From assembly GCA_900547945.1 (NCBI GenBank), contig URIT01000014.1:1-39538 (forward strand): a stretch of 39,538 bases of DNA. Reading direction: 5' to 3'. The notes beneath the pieces are model-generated. The model saw only the letters and a program-made list of their open reading frames with translations. It was not told the origin of the DNA and searched no databases. Position 1 is the first letter of the stretch, and every line of letters begins with the position of its first letter. Position numbers and translations under genes: made by a program. Source of the stretch: an uncultured bacterium (GTDB taxonomy: Bacteria; Verrucomicrobiota; Kiritimatiellia; RFP12; UBA1067). Positions 1 to 8,379 of this stretch are shown piece after piece.

Positions 1-149
1 TGCCCGCAGACGCCGCCGCGCCACTGGCAGCCGCGCCCGCCGCAGCCGACGAGGCCGACCTTGAACACCTTCTTCGCGTCGCCGAGGACGGCGGGCGCGG
101 CGGCCAGCGCGCCCGCGCCGGCCATGAACTGACGTCGTGAGAACTCCAT
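1..149 (-). CDS. Gfo/Idh/MocA-family oxidoreductase, Tat-exported (N-terminus only)
   Basis: Only the first 49 codons are in the window; the gene runs off the left edge. The N-terminus has a twin-arginine signal (SRRQFMAGAGALAAAPAV), so the product is probably exported folded. It is followed by KVGLVGCGGRG, the first beta strand and glycine-rich loop of a Rossmann NAD(P)-binding fold as found in Gfo/Idh/MocA sugar dehydrogenases. The start is well supported: AAAGGAG lies 8 nt upstream of the ATG. It begins 50 nt after the stop of the giant glycoside hydrolase and is probably the third gene of that operon, acting on a sugar released by the upstream enzymes. Substrate and full domain content cannot be seen here. 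Confidence 0.8.
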   Translation of the reverse strand, partial: MEFSRRQFMAGAGALAAAPAVLGDAKKVFKVGLVGCGGRGCQWRGGVCG

Positions 150-199
150 GTGTAGGCTCCTTTCCCTTTCGTCTTCGTTGGCGGTCAAGCGCGTGGCGG

Positions 200-3100
200 T
201 CAGCGCCGCCCGGCCTTCTCAATGGCCTCGGCGAGGCGGTCGCGCCAGGCGTAGTAGACCTGCGGGTCGTCGCTGAACTGGTCGATGGCGCGGCAGACCT
301 CCACGGGCACCTCGCACGTCTTGCCCGTGCGGCGCTCGTACTCCTGCGCGTAGGCGAGGTCTTCGAGCCCGTCGCGGAAGTTCTCCATGCGGATCGTCGC
401 GCAGGGCGTCCCGTCCGGCCCGCAGCAGAACCAGCTGCCGTCGCCGTGGTAGCGCGTCCAGCTGCGCGGCTCCCAGTCCGTGAAGGGATTCGCCCCCGAG
501 ATCGGGCGCCGCGCGTTCCAGATCGAGAGCTGGTAGTAGAGGAAGCCGTCGGGGCGCCACTTCACCGTCTGCGCGCCCATGAGCTGGCGCGCCTCGATGG
601 CCGCATACTCCACGAACAGGTTCGCGTAGGGCGCGTGCGGGCCGCACGCGATGTACCACCACACCTGGTGGCCCGCCGCGCGGGACGGCGCGACCTTCGC
701 GAAGTTCTCCGCGTACTTGACCGTCGTCGGCGTGAACCAGTCCATGTCGCCGAGCTGCGACGCGCCGGTGCCGAAGTCGTGGTCGTAGGCCGTCGTGAAG
801 CGCGGCACCCCGGGGTAGAGCCGCTTCAGCTCGGCAAGCGCGTAGGCGATGTTCGCGAAGTACTTCGGGCTGATTTCGTCGCAGCCGTAGAGGTAGGCGT
901 GGTCGAGGAGGCCGAGCGCCTTCGCCTTCGCGTAGGGTGCGTCGAAGCGGGCGTGGACGCTTCGCTTCCAGTTCTCAAGCGTCTGCGGCGCCATGTCCGC
1001 CGGATAGGTCCAGTAGCCGAGGTTGAAGAGCCCGAGCCGCCCTTCGTCCTTCAGGCGCCGCAGCACGTCCCAGTGGATGTCCGCCGCGCCGCCGTGGTAG
1101 AGGGAGTCCATCGTGATGTAGTAGTCCGCCAGGAATTCGCCCCACGCCTTCTCGTATTTCCGCCAGGCGTTCACCGGCGCGAGCGGATCGCGCCGCAGGC
1201 TGTTCGCGAGCGCCGTATCGGCCGCCGTCGCGAACTGGGTGTGCGGGCCCGGCGAGAAGGTGATCGCGAGCGGCAGGGGGCTCTTCTTCGGCACGGCGAA
1301 GTCCCAGACGCGCACCGTGAGCGGGAAGGTCTCCTTCCACCCCTCGCCCTTCACGGTGATCGTCCCGGGGTAGACGCCGGCGCGCTGGCCGTCGGGGCAC
1401 GTCATCCGCACCCAGAACGCCTGCAGGTCGTCGCCCTTCACGTCCGTCGTGTCCGCCCAGTCGAGGATCGGGTCCGGCCACCAGCCCGTCGGCAGGGACC
1501 GCGTCGTGCGGACGTAGCCGCCCGGCAGGTTCGTCACCACGTTGACGCCACCCTTGTAGGGCGGCGGATTGACGGTCTTCACGTAGCCGACGAGCGAGGT
1601 CTTGAGGGCCGAGGCGGGGATCCCCTCCGCCCGCGCCTCCACCGTCACCTGCGCGAGGTCGCGCCCGTTCGGCATCACGAGCACCTGCAGCGACTCGCGC
1701 TCGCCGCGCGCGAGCTTGAGCGAAAAGCGGTCCGCCGCCGCCACGTCGAAGTCGTCGCGCGGACGCACCTTCTCCATCGACGTCGCCTTGCCGATCCAGG
1801 CATGCGCACCCGTCTGCCCCGCCGCGCGGCAGCGGTCCGCGAAGCGCGTCAGCGTCTGGCGGCGGCGCTCCTTCCGCAGCGCCTCCGCGCGGCGCAGGGC
1901 CGGGCGCACCTTCGCTTCAAGGAACGCCTCCGAGACGGCGGGCAGCGGCTCGCCGGGCTTCAACAGGTGGAAGCCCGCCAGGTGGACGTCCGCCGACGAG
2001 GGCGTGGTGAAGAAGAAGTGGACGCGGCCGATGTTCTTCGGATCCGTCTCCTTGGGCCACGTCTTCAGGTCGATGACCCAGCGGTGGTAGCCCCAGTCCG
2101 CAAGCGGCAGCGCCGGCGGGCAGAGACCGTTCTGGATGCGGCCGTCGGGACCGGCGATGAACGCGCAGAGCACGTCGCCGCCGATCGCGTCGTTGAAGAC
2201 GTCCACGACGAAGCGGTCGTAGGGTGTCCAGTCGGCGACGGCCGGCTTCAGGTTCACGCTCGGCCACTGCGGCAGGGACCCGTTCCACGCCTGGGTGACG
2301 TGGAACCGGTAGCACCAGCGCCCGTCCGCCCATTCACCGTCCGCGACGGAACAGGCGAAGGAGGGCTGGACGAACGTCGGCTGCGCCGCCCGCTGCGCCG
2401 CGTCGGAGAGGTCGATTGCCCGCGTGGCGGCCCCACACGCCCGGGGCGGGGCGGCGGGGACGAGCGCGCGGAGGTAGACGGGGCCGAGGATGCCGCTCGG
2501 CAGCAGCTCGTCGTTCTTGTCCCAGTGCTTCCACGTCGTGAACGTGCAGCGCCCGGTCGGCGACTTCTTCCCCTCCTTGACCCACTGCGGGATCTCCTTG
2601 AGGCCGATCTCCTTCACGCCGTCCTTCATGCCGCCCTGCCACGTGCAGTCGTCCGCGTGCTCGCGGTCGTCGCCGATGAGGCGGTTCGCCCAGAGGTTCG
2701 CGACGCGGATCCGGAGGTCGGCGGACGCGCTCGGACGGACGGCATCCGTGATGTCCACGCGGAACGGCGGCTTCCAGAGGACGGGGAAGGTGGTGCCGTT
2801 CACCGTCACCTCGGCGAAGTTGCGCACGTCGCCGAGGTCGAGGACAAGGCGCGTCCCCGGCGCCGTCCGCAGCTTCGCGAGGTCGGCGCCGTCGAGCGTC
2901 TTCGCGTAGGTCGCGATGCCGGAGAAGTAGCGCACGCCGGGGTTGCGGTTCTCGCTCCACGAGGCGAGCCGGTCGAACGTGACCGTTTCATCCGGCCCCT
3001 GCGCGAGCTTGTTCGGCAGGAACCTGTTCGGGAAGGAGACCGTCCACGCACCCGCCACGGGAAGCGGAAGGGGCGGATCGGCCTTGAGCGTCCGCACCGT

Positions 3101-6100
3101 GCCGTCCGCCTGCGCGAGCGTCGCCGTGAGCGGCTGCCACGCGAAGAGCGCGCCGTCCCGCCACGCGCTGTCCGGCAGCGGCAGGGGCGCCCGCGCGCTC
3201 GGCGGGAGGGCGAGTTCCTGGTTCTCGGGGACGACGGCCTTCTTCTCCACGCCGTCGTAGACGTAGGTGACGTAGAGGCGCTTCGGCGTCATGGGGGCCG
3301 GATCGCATCCCGCGAGACCGTTCGTCGCCCGCGCGGAGAGCGTGCCGTTCGTGACGAGCCCGGCGAGCTTCGCCGTCACGTCCGCAAGGCGGTCTTCCCC
3401 GGGCTTCCACGCCGGGTCGATCACGCCGTACCAGGCGCTCACGAGCCGCGCCCGCGCGGGCAGCGTGTAGGCGGCGAACTCCTTCACGACGTCGCGCTTC
3501 GTCGCGCCGTCGAGCGTGTAGACGACTTCGAGCGCCTTGTGCTGGCCGTTTGCGGGGTCGCCGCCGAGCGCGTCGTTCGTCGCCGCGACCTTCTTCCCGG
3601 GCTTGACGAACGCCGCGACGTCCGCGCAGTTCGGGCGCGTCTTCTCGGCCCGCACGCCGTACTGCGCCGCGCGGATCTCCAGCGTGTGCTGGACGGGATC
3701 GGCCACGACGGGATCCGCGCGCCGGTTCGCGGCGACCGTGCAGGCGGTCGCGTGCGGCCCCTTCGCGGCGGTGCGGAAGACGACGAACTTCGAGCCGCAC
3801 ACCGAGAACGGCACCGTCACGAACGTGCGCCCCTTCTCCTCGCGCCACACGTCGGCCGGCGCGCACGTGCCCGTCTCGGCGTCCCACAGCTCGGGCACGC
3901 GGCCCGTCTGGCGGAAGGAGAGGACGGCGGAGGCCTCCGCGCGGTTCGGCATCGCGACGAAGTACCAGTCCGCCTCCGCATTGCGCCGGTGCAGCCAGCG
4001 AAGGCGGTCGACGTTCTTCGCCTCGTTCGAGACGACCGCGACGTCGGGCGCCACGCCCAGTTCATTGAGGGCCTCGACGGGCGAACCCTCGAAGATGCCG
4101 CGCGCCCACAGCTCGTCCGCGAGGAGGCGCACCTGCCGGTCGCCGTCCCGCCCCCACTTGAGGCCGGGGGCGCGCACGGGCTTCTTCGGCCAGACGACCG
4201 TCGCGCCCGCGTCGCGGAGCTTCGTCACGCACACGACCATCTCGGGCGAGACCGCCTCCATCGGCGGGAGGGCGAGGACGCGGTAGCGCACGCCGCCGGG
4301 GACGACGACGCAGCCGTCCTCAACCTTCAACCGGTACATCGCGTCCGTGGGGCAGATGTCGGAGGCGTAGCCGTCGGGCAGCGTGAAGAACGCCGCCGCC
4401 GCGCTGCCGCCGTCCGTGTTGCCGCCCTGGTTCGGGGCCGCCTCGCCCGCGAAGAAGAGCACGTCCGCGCAGAAGGTCCCCGCCTGCAGCAGGTACTGGC
4501 AGCGCGTCTGGTAGGCGAACCAGGGCTTCGCGAACGCCCACCACGTCTGTGTGCGATCGAGGTGCATGCCCCAGCGGCCCATCGTCATGCCGGGGAGGTA
4601 CTTGTCGTCTGCCCAGGGCTGGTGCGTGAAGCGGTGGTAGATGATGCGGTTCACGCCGCTCGCGTAGGCGCTGTCGCCCTGCGCCTTGATGGAGAACGGC
4701 GTCGTCATCCAGCGGCCGCTGCCCGGCCCCGGACTCGCCGTGAACGACTCCGTGCCGCAGTAGGGCTTGCCCCAGACGTGCGCGACGGACGAGACGAACT
4801 TCGCGTTGCCGCAGCCGGTCCCGTAGGGGTTGGCCGCGTGGCTCCAGAACTCGCCCATCGGGATGTCGCAGTGCTGGCCGTACTGGAGGTTGTCCGCCGG
4901 ACAGTTCCCGTAGGGCTCGATCGAGCACTTGAGGCCGTAGGCGTGGCACTTCTTCGTGAGCGCGCCCGCGTAGTTCTCCGCGAAGAGGTCGCTCACCACG
5001 CGGCGGAAGTCCTCCAGGAACCGCTCCGTCGTCGGGACGTCCTCCAGGATGTAGCCCGCGAAGGCGGGCATGAAGGGCCGCAGCGAGTAGCCGCGCCGCT
5101 TCTGGAACTCCGCCTCCATCTTCTGCGTCCAGTTCTGCGAGCCGACCTCGAAGGAGTCGACGAGGATGTTGTTGAAGCCCGTCGCGACGTTGCCCGCGAG
5201 CGGACCGAGCGTCCGGCAGAGGCGCGCCACATACTGCTCGAAGTGGTAGTCCAGCGCCTCGGCGGAGAGCTTGTCCACCTCAAGCCCGCGCCCGTGGTCG
5301 GAGGCGGGGTGGTTGCAGTGGCCGTTGCAGAGGTAGCCCACGCGCAGGATCGTCCAGTCGCCCGCCGGGACGTCCCACGCGAGCGTGCCGTCCGCCCGCA
5401 GGTTCGCCGTCAGGTCGCGCACCGCGCCCTTCGCGACGACCTGGTCGGGCGTCGTCGGCGCCGTGTCGCACGCCACCTCCTGGCGCACGGCGAACGTCTT
5501 CGCGGCAAGGTTCGAGAGCCGCGCGCGCCGTTCGGGATGCGCCTCCTTCAGCGTGGCCTTCACGCCCGACTGCACGATCTTCGCGCGGAGCGCCCGCATC
5601 GTCGTCTTCTTCGGGAAGGCGTGGAAGCGGAGGGACGTGTCGCGCGAGCCCGAGCGCGCGAGCGGGAAGCGGAACGTCTCGAACGGCCTGAACGTCGTGC
5701 CGTCCTCGGAGATTTCAAGGGCGATCTCCGCGTCGGCGCTCCACGCCCACCCGTAGTCCAGGCGGAACGAGAAGCCCGCCGCCTCGAACGGCTGCGCGCC
5801 CGTCATCGTGAAGCCGTCCGGCTCGACCTTCGTCGTCACGCCCGGGAACGTCGCCTTCTCGGCGGGCGGCGTGGGGAACGCGAAGACGCCGATGTCCGCG
5901 TAGAAGCCGTGGTCGTCCATCTCGCGCGGCAGCTTCGCCTCGAACTTCGCCGGGCCCGTCGCCGTCACCTGTCGGAAGGTGACGCGCTTCATGCCGTTCG
6001 ACGGCGGGTTCCACGGCCCGCCCGAGCTCGACCAGCCCGAGCAGTTCGGGATGCAGATCTCAAGCCCGAGACGGCGCGCCTCCGACGCGGCGTGGCGGAA

Positions 6101-6367
6101 CATCTCGAACCACGCCGGCGAGTTGAAGTCGAGCCCGCCCGCCGGAATCGCGCACCCGGCGTCGAACATCTGCACGCCGCCGACGCCCGCGCGCGCCAGC
6201 TCCTCGAAGTCGCGCGTCAGGCCCTCCTTCGTGACGTTGCCGTTCATCATGTGGAACCAGGTGTGGGGCTTCGCCGCGGCCGGCGGCGCCTTGAAGCCCT
6301 TCTCCAGGTCCGCGTGCAGGGCGGCGCACCCAAGCGCCGCCACGAGGCACCATGCCGTTTTCTTCAT
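200..6367 (-). CDS. Giant two-module glycoside hydrolase: GH106-like rhamnosidase fused to DUF4091 (GH123-like)
   Basis: A secreted protein of 2055 aa with a signal peptide (MKKTAWCLVAALGCAALHA). Residues about 35-870 look like a GH106 alpha-L-rhamnosidase barrel (MMNGNVTKEG, GVGGVQMFDAG near the start). Two tandem modules of about 75 residues that resemble each other follow (about 890-1055, each with an A-x-YG motif and a GDPA-like or CDPA-like loop). Then comes a galactose-binding-like beta sandwich ending with GILGPVYLR near 1292. A second jelly-roll-like module lies about 1350-1470. Residues about 1540-2055 resemble DUF4091/GH123 enzymes, with an Asp-Glu pair in YGCDEISP near 1827 as the candidate catalytic site. 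The open frame extends upstream, but the start at 6367 has GGAAG upstream and a signal peptide. It lies 38 nt after the propeller gene. Family names are by recall; the substrate (rhamnose plus perhaps an N-acetylhexosamine or other sugar) is inference. Confidence 0.8.
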   Translation of the reverse strand: MKKTAWCLVAALGCAALHADLEKGFKAPPAAAKPHTWFHMMNGNVTKEGLTRDFEELARAGVGGVQMFDAGCAIPAGGLDFNSPAWFEMFRHAASEARRLGLEICIPNCSGWSSSGGPWNPPSNGMKRVTFRQVTATGPAKFEAKLPREMDDHGFYADIGVFAFPTPPAEKATFPGVTTKVEPDGFTMTGAQPFEAAGFSFRLDYGWAWSADAEIALEISEDGTTFRPFETFRFPLARSGSRDTSLRFHAFPKKTTMRALRAKIVQSGVKATLKEAHPERRARLSNLAAKTFAVRQEVACDTAPTTPDQVVAKGAVRDLTANLRADGTLAWDVPAGDWTILRVGYLCNGHCNHPASDHGRGLEVDKLSAEALDYHFEQYVARLCRTLGPLAGNVATGFNNILVDSFEVGSQNWTQKMEAEFQKRRGYSLRPFMPAFAGYILEDVPTTERFLEDFRRVVSDLFAENYAGALTKKCHAYGLKCSIEPYGNCPADNLQYGQHCDIPMGEFWSHAANPYGTGCGNAKFVSSVAHVWGKPYCGTESFTASPGPGSGRWMTTPFSIKAQGDSAYASGVNRIIYHRFTHQPWADDKYLPGMTMGRWGMHLDRTQTWWAFAKPWFAYQTRCQYLLQAGTFCADVLFFAGEAAPNQGGNTDGGSAAAAFFTLPDGYASDICPTDAMYRLKVEDGCVVVPGGVRYRVLALPPMEAVSPEMVVCVTKLRDAGATVVWPKKPVRAPGLKWGRDGDRQVRLLADELWARGIFEGSPVEALNELGVAPDVAVVSNEAKNVDRLRWLHRRNAEADWYFVAMPNRAEASAVLSFRQTGRVPELWDAETGTCAPADVWREEKGRTFVTVPFSVCGSKFVVFRTAAKGPHATACTVAANRRADPVVADPVQHTLEIRAAQYGVRAEKTRPNCADVAAFVKPGKKVAATNDALGGDPANGQHKALEVVYTLDGATKRDVVKEFAAYTLPARARLVSAWYGVIDPAWKPGEDRLADVTAKLAGLVTNGTLSARATNGLAGCDPAPMTPKRLYVTYVYDGVEKKAVVPENQELALPPSARAPLPLPDSAWRDGALFAWQPLTATLAQADGTVRTLKADPPLPLPVAGAWTVSFPNRFLPNKLAQGPDETVTFDRLASWSENRNPGVRYFSGIATYAKTLDGADLAKLRTAPGTRLVLDLGDVRNFAEVTVNGTTFPVLWKPPFRVDITDAVRPSASADLRIRVANLWANRLIGDDREHADDCTWQGGMKDGVKEIGLKEIPQWVKEGKKSPTGRCTFTTWKHWDKNDELLPSGILGPVYLRALVPAAPPRACGAATRAIDLSDAAQRAAQPTFVQPSFACSVADGEWADGRWCYRFHVTQAWNGSLPQWPSVNLKPAVADWTPYDRFVVDVFNDAIGGDVLCAFIAGPDGRIQNGLCPPALPLADWGYHRWVIDLKTWPKETDPKNIGRVHFFFTTPSSADVHLAGFHLLKPGEPLPAVSEAFLEAKVRPALRRAEALRKERRRQTLTRFADRCRAAGQTGAHAWIGKATSMEKVRPRDDFDVAAADRFSLKLARGERESLQVLVMPNGRDLAQVTVEARAEGIPASALKTSLVGYVKTVNPPPYKGGVNVVTNLPGGYVRTTRSLPTGWWPDPILDWADTTDVKGDDLQAFWVRMTCPDGQRAGVYPGTITVKGEGWKETFPLTVRVWDFAVPKKSPLPLAITFSPGPHTQFATAADTALANSLRRDPLAPVNAWRKYEKAWGEFLADYYITMDSLYHGGAADIHWDVLRRLKDEGRLGLFNLGYWTYPADMAPQTLENWKRSVHARFDAPYAKAKALGLLDHAYLYGCDEISPKYFANIAYALAELKRLYPGVPRFTTAYDHDFGTGASQLGDMDWFTPTTVKYAENFAKVAPSRAAGHQVWWYIACGPHAPYANLFVEYAAIEARQLMGAQTVKWRPDGFLYYQLSIWNARRPISGANPFTDWEPRSWTRYHGDGSWFCCGPDGTPCATIRMENFRDGLEDLAYAQEYERRTGKTCEVPVEVCRAIDQFSDDPQVYYAWRDRLAEAIEKAGRR

Positions 6368-6405
6368 CGTTCTCTTCCTTTCTTTCAAATCAAAGTCAGC
6401 TCGCC

Positions 6406-7698
6406 TCACCGCGTCCGGGGCGTCACATCCATCAGGTAGACCTGACGGCTGCCCTCGTGGACCGAATTGAACGCGATCTGCCGCCCGTCGTCGCGCCACC
6501 GCGCGTGGAGGTCGCACCGCCAGTACGTCTGGCGGTAGGCCGGCGGCACGAAGAACGAGCCGATCGGCATCGCCGCGTCGTCTTCGAGGCGCACGAGGAT
6601 CCACGGGCGCTCGTAGCTCTTCGACCAGTACGTCTCGCCGCTCATGAACTTCCCGTCCGGCGAGTAGAAGCAGTGCCAGTCGAGGTCGTAGGCGCCCTTC
6701 CCGATGCGGCGCACCTTCTCCTCCTCGCCGACGGTGAACTCGACGGGGCTCCACGCGCCCTTCGTCCAGTGCTCCATCCTGTCACCGTTCCAGATGGCCG
6801 TCACGACCATTCGGTGGCTGCCGTCCGGCGCCCAGTTGAAGTGCGAGCCCGCCCAGCCGTCCTTGAAGCAGCGACGCAGGTTCCCGCCGTCGCGGTCCAC
6901 CGTGAAGCTCGTCGTCTGCCAGATGGAGGCCTTGTGGACCGTCTTGTCGAACCAGTCCACGCTGCGCGCGAGGAAGAAGATCTTGCGGTCGTCCTTCGAG
7001 ACGACCGTGTGGCAGTAGTAGGCGAGCGGCTGGCCGGGCTTGCCCTTCACGGCCTTCGTCGCCGGCATGCGCGCGCGGCCCTGCGCGACGGAGAGGACGA
7101 GCTTCGAGACGCCCGTCTTCAGGTCCATCACCCACAGACCGTCGTCCTCGGGCCAGGTCACCGCCTCCAGCGGATCCTGTCCGGGTCCCGCGTAGCCGTA
7201 GTCCGGGCGCGTGAGCGAGAGGCGCGCGTAGTTGATCGAGACGGCCCACGTCCTGTCCGCCGAGACGGCGGAGACGGGGCGCGGCAGGATCCGCTCCCGC
7301 TTCGTCCTCCAGTTCAGGACCACCGTCACGAACCGGCCGTCGCGGAGGTCGTTGAAGAGGAATTCGTCGTTCCCCAGCCAGTGCGCCATCGCGGCTTCCT
7401 GGAAGTTCCAGCACGCCGTCGTCGTGACCGGGATGAAGCGGTTCCCGTCCCGCAGGTCGACGACGCCGAGCGTGCAGCGCTCGCCCGCCTCGGGGAGGCG
7501 TCCGTTGAGGTCGGTCTCCAGCACGAGGACGTAGCGGTTGTCGGGGCTCCAGGCGTTGATCGCGAAGTAGTTCGCGAGCAGGTGCTCGTGCGGCCCCTTC
7601 GTGATTGCATACGGTCGCGAGATTTCCGGGAACGGCGTCAACGCCCACGCGCAGGATGCCGCCAGCCCAACCACCAACCCAACCAAGGCGTTCTTCAC
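6406..7698 (-). CDS. Secreted beta-propeller protein, oligogalacturonate-lyase-like
   Basis: 430 aa with an N-terminal signal peptide (MKNALVGLVVGLAASCAWA). The rest is a WD40/PD40-type propeller with repeated W-S-P-D or A-P-D-G blades (AWSPDNRY, NWAPDGSH, YSPDGKF, WRDDGRQIAF). The last blade, with HEGSRQVYLMDV, resembles oligogalacturonate lyase (PL22) and TolB-like propellers. PL22 enzymes cleave oligogalacturonate by beta-elimination using metal-binding histidines; I see candidate His residues (HFNW, DWHCFYSPDG, CDLHARW) but cannot assign them. The start is GTG with a strong AAGGAGG 7 nt upstream. It is the first gene of the polysaccharide operon, 45 nt after higA, with no separate promoter visible. 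A non-catalytic sugar-binding propeller is the main alternative. Confidence 0.65.
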   Translation of the reverse strand: MKNALVGLVVGLAASCAWALTPFPEISRPYAITKGPHEHLLANYFAINAWSPDNRYVLVLETDLNGRLPEAGERCTLGVVDLRDGNRFIPVTTTACWNFQEAAMAHWLGNDEFLFNDLRDGRFVTVVLNWRTKRERILPRPVSAVSADRTWAVSINYARLSLTRPDYGYAGPGQDPLEAVTWPEDDGLWVMDLKTGVSKLVLSVAQGRARMPATKAVKGKPGQPLAYYCHTVVSKDDRKIFFLARSVDWFDKTVHKASIWQTTSFTVDRDGGNLRRCFKDGWAGSHFNWAPDGSHRMVVTAIWNGDRMEHWTKGAWSPVEFTVGEEEKVRRIGKGAYDLDWHCFYSPDGKFMSGETYWSKSYERPWILVRLEDDAAMPIGSFFVPPAYRQTYWRCDLHARWRDDGRQIAFNSVHEGSRQVYLMDVTPRTR

Positions 7699-7743
7699 GT
7701 CACATCCTCCTTCATGTCCTTCCTAAACCTGTCCACTGACGAT

Positions 7744-8052
7744 TCAAAGGCATGCGGCCTGGAAGTCAAAGGCCGGAATCAGTTTCTTGACCTTGTTCCA
7801 CACACCACCCTCCGCAACGCCCAAATCGTAATTGTTCTGGAGATTCAGCCAAAACTGCGGTTCGACCTTGAAATACTGCCCGAGGCGGAGGGCCGTGTCG
7901 GCCGAAATCGCACGCCTGCCGTGGACGATTGCGTTGATCCGCGGCGCGGGGACGCGGATGGCAACCGCCAATCTGTTCTGGCTGATGTTCATCGGCTTGA
8001 GGAATTCCTCCAGCAGAATCTCACCTGGATGAATCAAATTTCTTCTGCGCAT
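7744..8052 (-). CDS. higA: HigA-family antitoxin (XRE helix-turn-helix)
   Basis: 102 aa. The N-terminus (IHPGEILLEEFLKPMNIS) and the following helix-turn-helix (QNRLAVAIRVPAPRINAIVH, then GRRAISADTALRLG) are characteristic of the HigA/VapI subgroup of XRE regulators. In type II toxin-antitoxin systems HigA binds and neutralises HigB and represses the operon. The gene follows higB by 11 nt, has GGAG 10 nt upstream of its ATG, and has the toxin-first order typical of higBA. It probably binds the overlapping palindromes at the promoter. The next gene downstream starts only 45 nt later with no clear promoter, so transcription from the higBA promoter may continue into the glycosidase operon. Confidence 0.93.
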   Translation of the reverse strand: MRRRNLIHPGEILLEEFLKPMNISQNRLAVAIRVPAPRINAIVHGRRAISADTALRLGQYFKVEPQFWLNLQNNYDLGVAEGGVWNKVKKLIPAFDFQAACL

Positions 8053-8063
8053 CGTCCTACTCC

Positions 8064-8342
8064 TCAGTGATAGTCCACAATCTCGACATTCTCAGCATTT
8101 GTCCCGACCCATGTGAAGCAAATCCGCCATTGGTCGTTGATGCGAATGCTCCATTGCCCTCTTCGGTTTCCCTTCAATTGCTCAAGCCGGTTTCCGGGCG
8201 GGACACGAAGGGTCTCGACCGTGGTCGCCGCAGCAATCATATCAAGCTTACGCAGGGCCGGGCGGGCAATCGCCGCGAACCGTCGGCTCTCGCCCGTTTC
8301 GTAGAGTACATGCGTGTCCTCGTCCTTGAATGATGAAATCAT
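8064..8342 (-). CDS. higB: HigB-family toxin (RelE-like mRNA interferase)
   Basis: 92 aa, the usual length. The protein shows the HigB pattern ISSFKDEDT, RFAAIARPALRKLDMI, LRVPPGNRLEQLKG and WSIRINDQWRICF, ending in VEIVDYH. HigB toxins are ribosome-dependent mRNA endonucleases of the RelE superfamily. The start matches the family start (MI-x-SF), yet there is no Shine-Dalgarno sequence. The predicted -10 box ends 6 nt before the ATG, so the mRNA may start at the initiation codon. All conserved basic residues of the RIND-QWRICF block are present, so the toxin looks intact. It lies 37 nt after the rlmI stop codon, with its own promoter in that gap. Confidence 0.93.
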   Translation of the reverse strand: MISSFKDEDTHVLYETGESRRFAAIARPALRKLDMIAAATTVETLRVPPGNRLEQLKGNRRGQWSIRINDQWRICFTWVGTNAENVEIVDYH

Positions 8343-8372
8343 GCGTATATAATATTACGCATGGCGTAATAT
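8341..8372. promoter_or_regulatory. Overlapping palindromic operators of higBA
   Basis: A perfect 9-bp inverted repeat with a 3-nt centre (ATATTACGC ATG GCGTAATAT, 8352-8372) spans the promoter spacer and parts of both boxes. A second repeat (ATGCGTA at 8341-8347 with TACGCAT at 8356-8362) covers the -10 and the start codon. The shared half-site GCGTA suggests two cooperatively bound HigA dimers; binding itself is inference. Confidence 0.75.
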
Positions 8373-8377
8373 GTCAA
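8349..8377 (-). promoter_or_regulatory. higBA promoter (TTGACA-N17-TATTAT)
   Basis: The minus strand has a perfect -35 TTGACA at 8377-8372, a 17-nt spacer and a -10 TATTAT at 8354-8349. This is the best sigma70-type promoter in the window. A start 7 nt after the -10 falls at 8342, the A of the higB ATG. Confidence 0.85.
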
Positions 8378-8379
8378 CC

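Noticed and set aside
137..6439. 2100-codon open frame on the plus strand opposite the glycosidase
   Set aside because: Very high GC makes antisense frames stay open. Its translation is Arg/Val/Leu/His-rich low-complexity text with no domain, while the minus strand has clear signal peptide, motifs and ribosome binding site.
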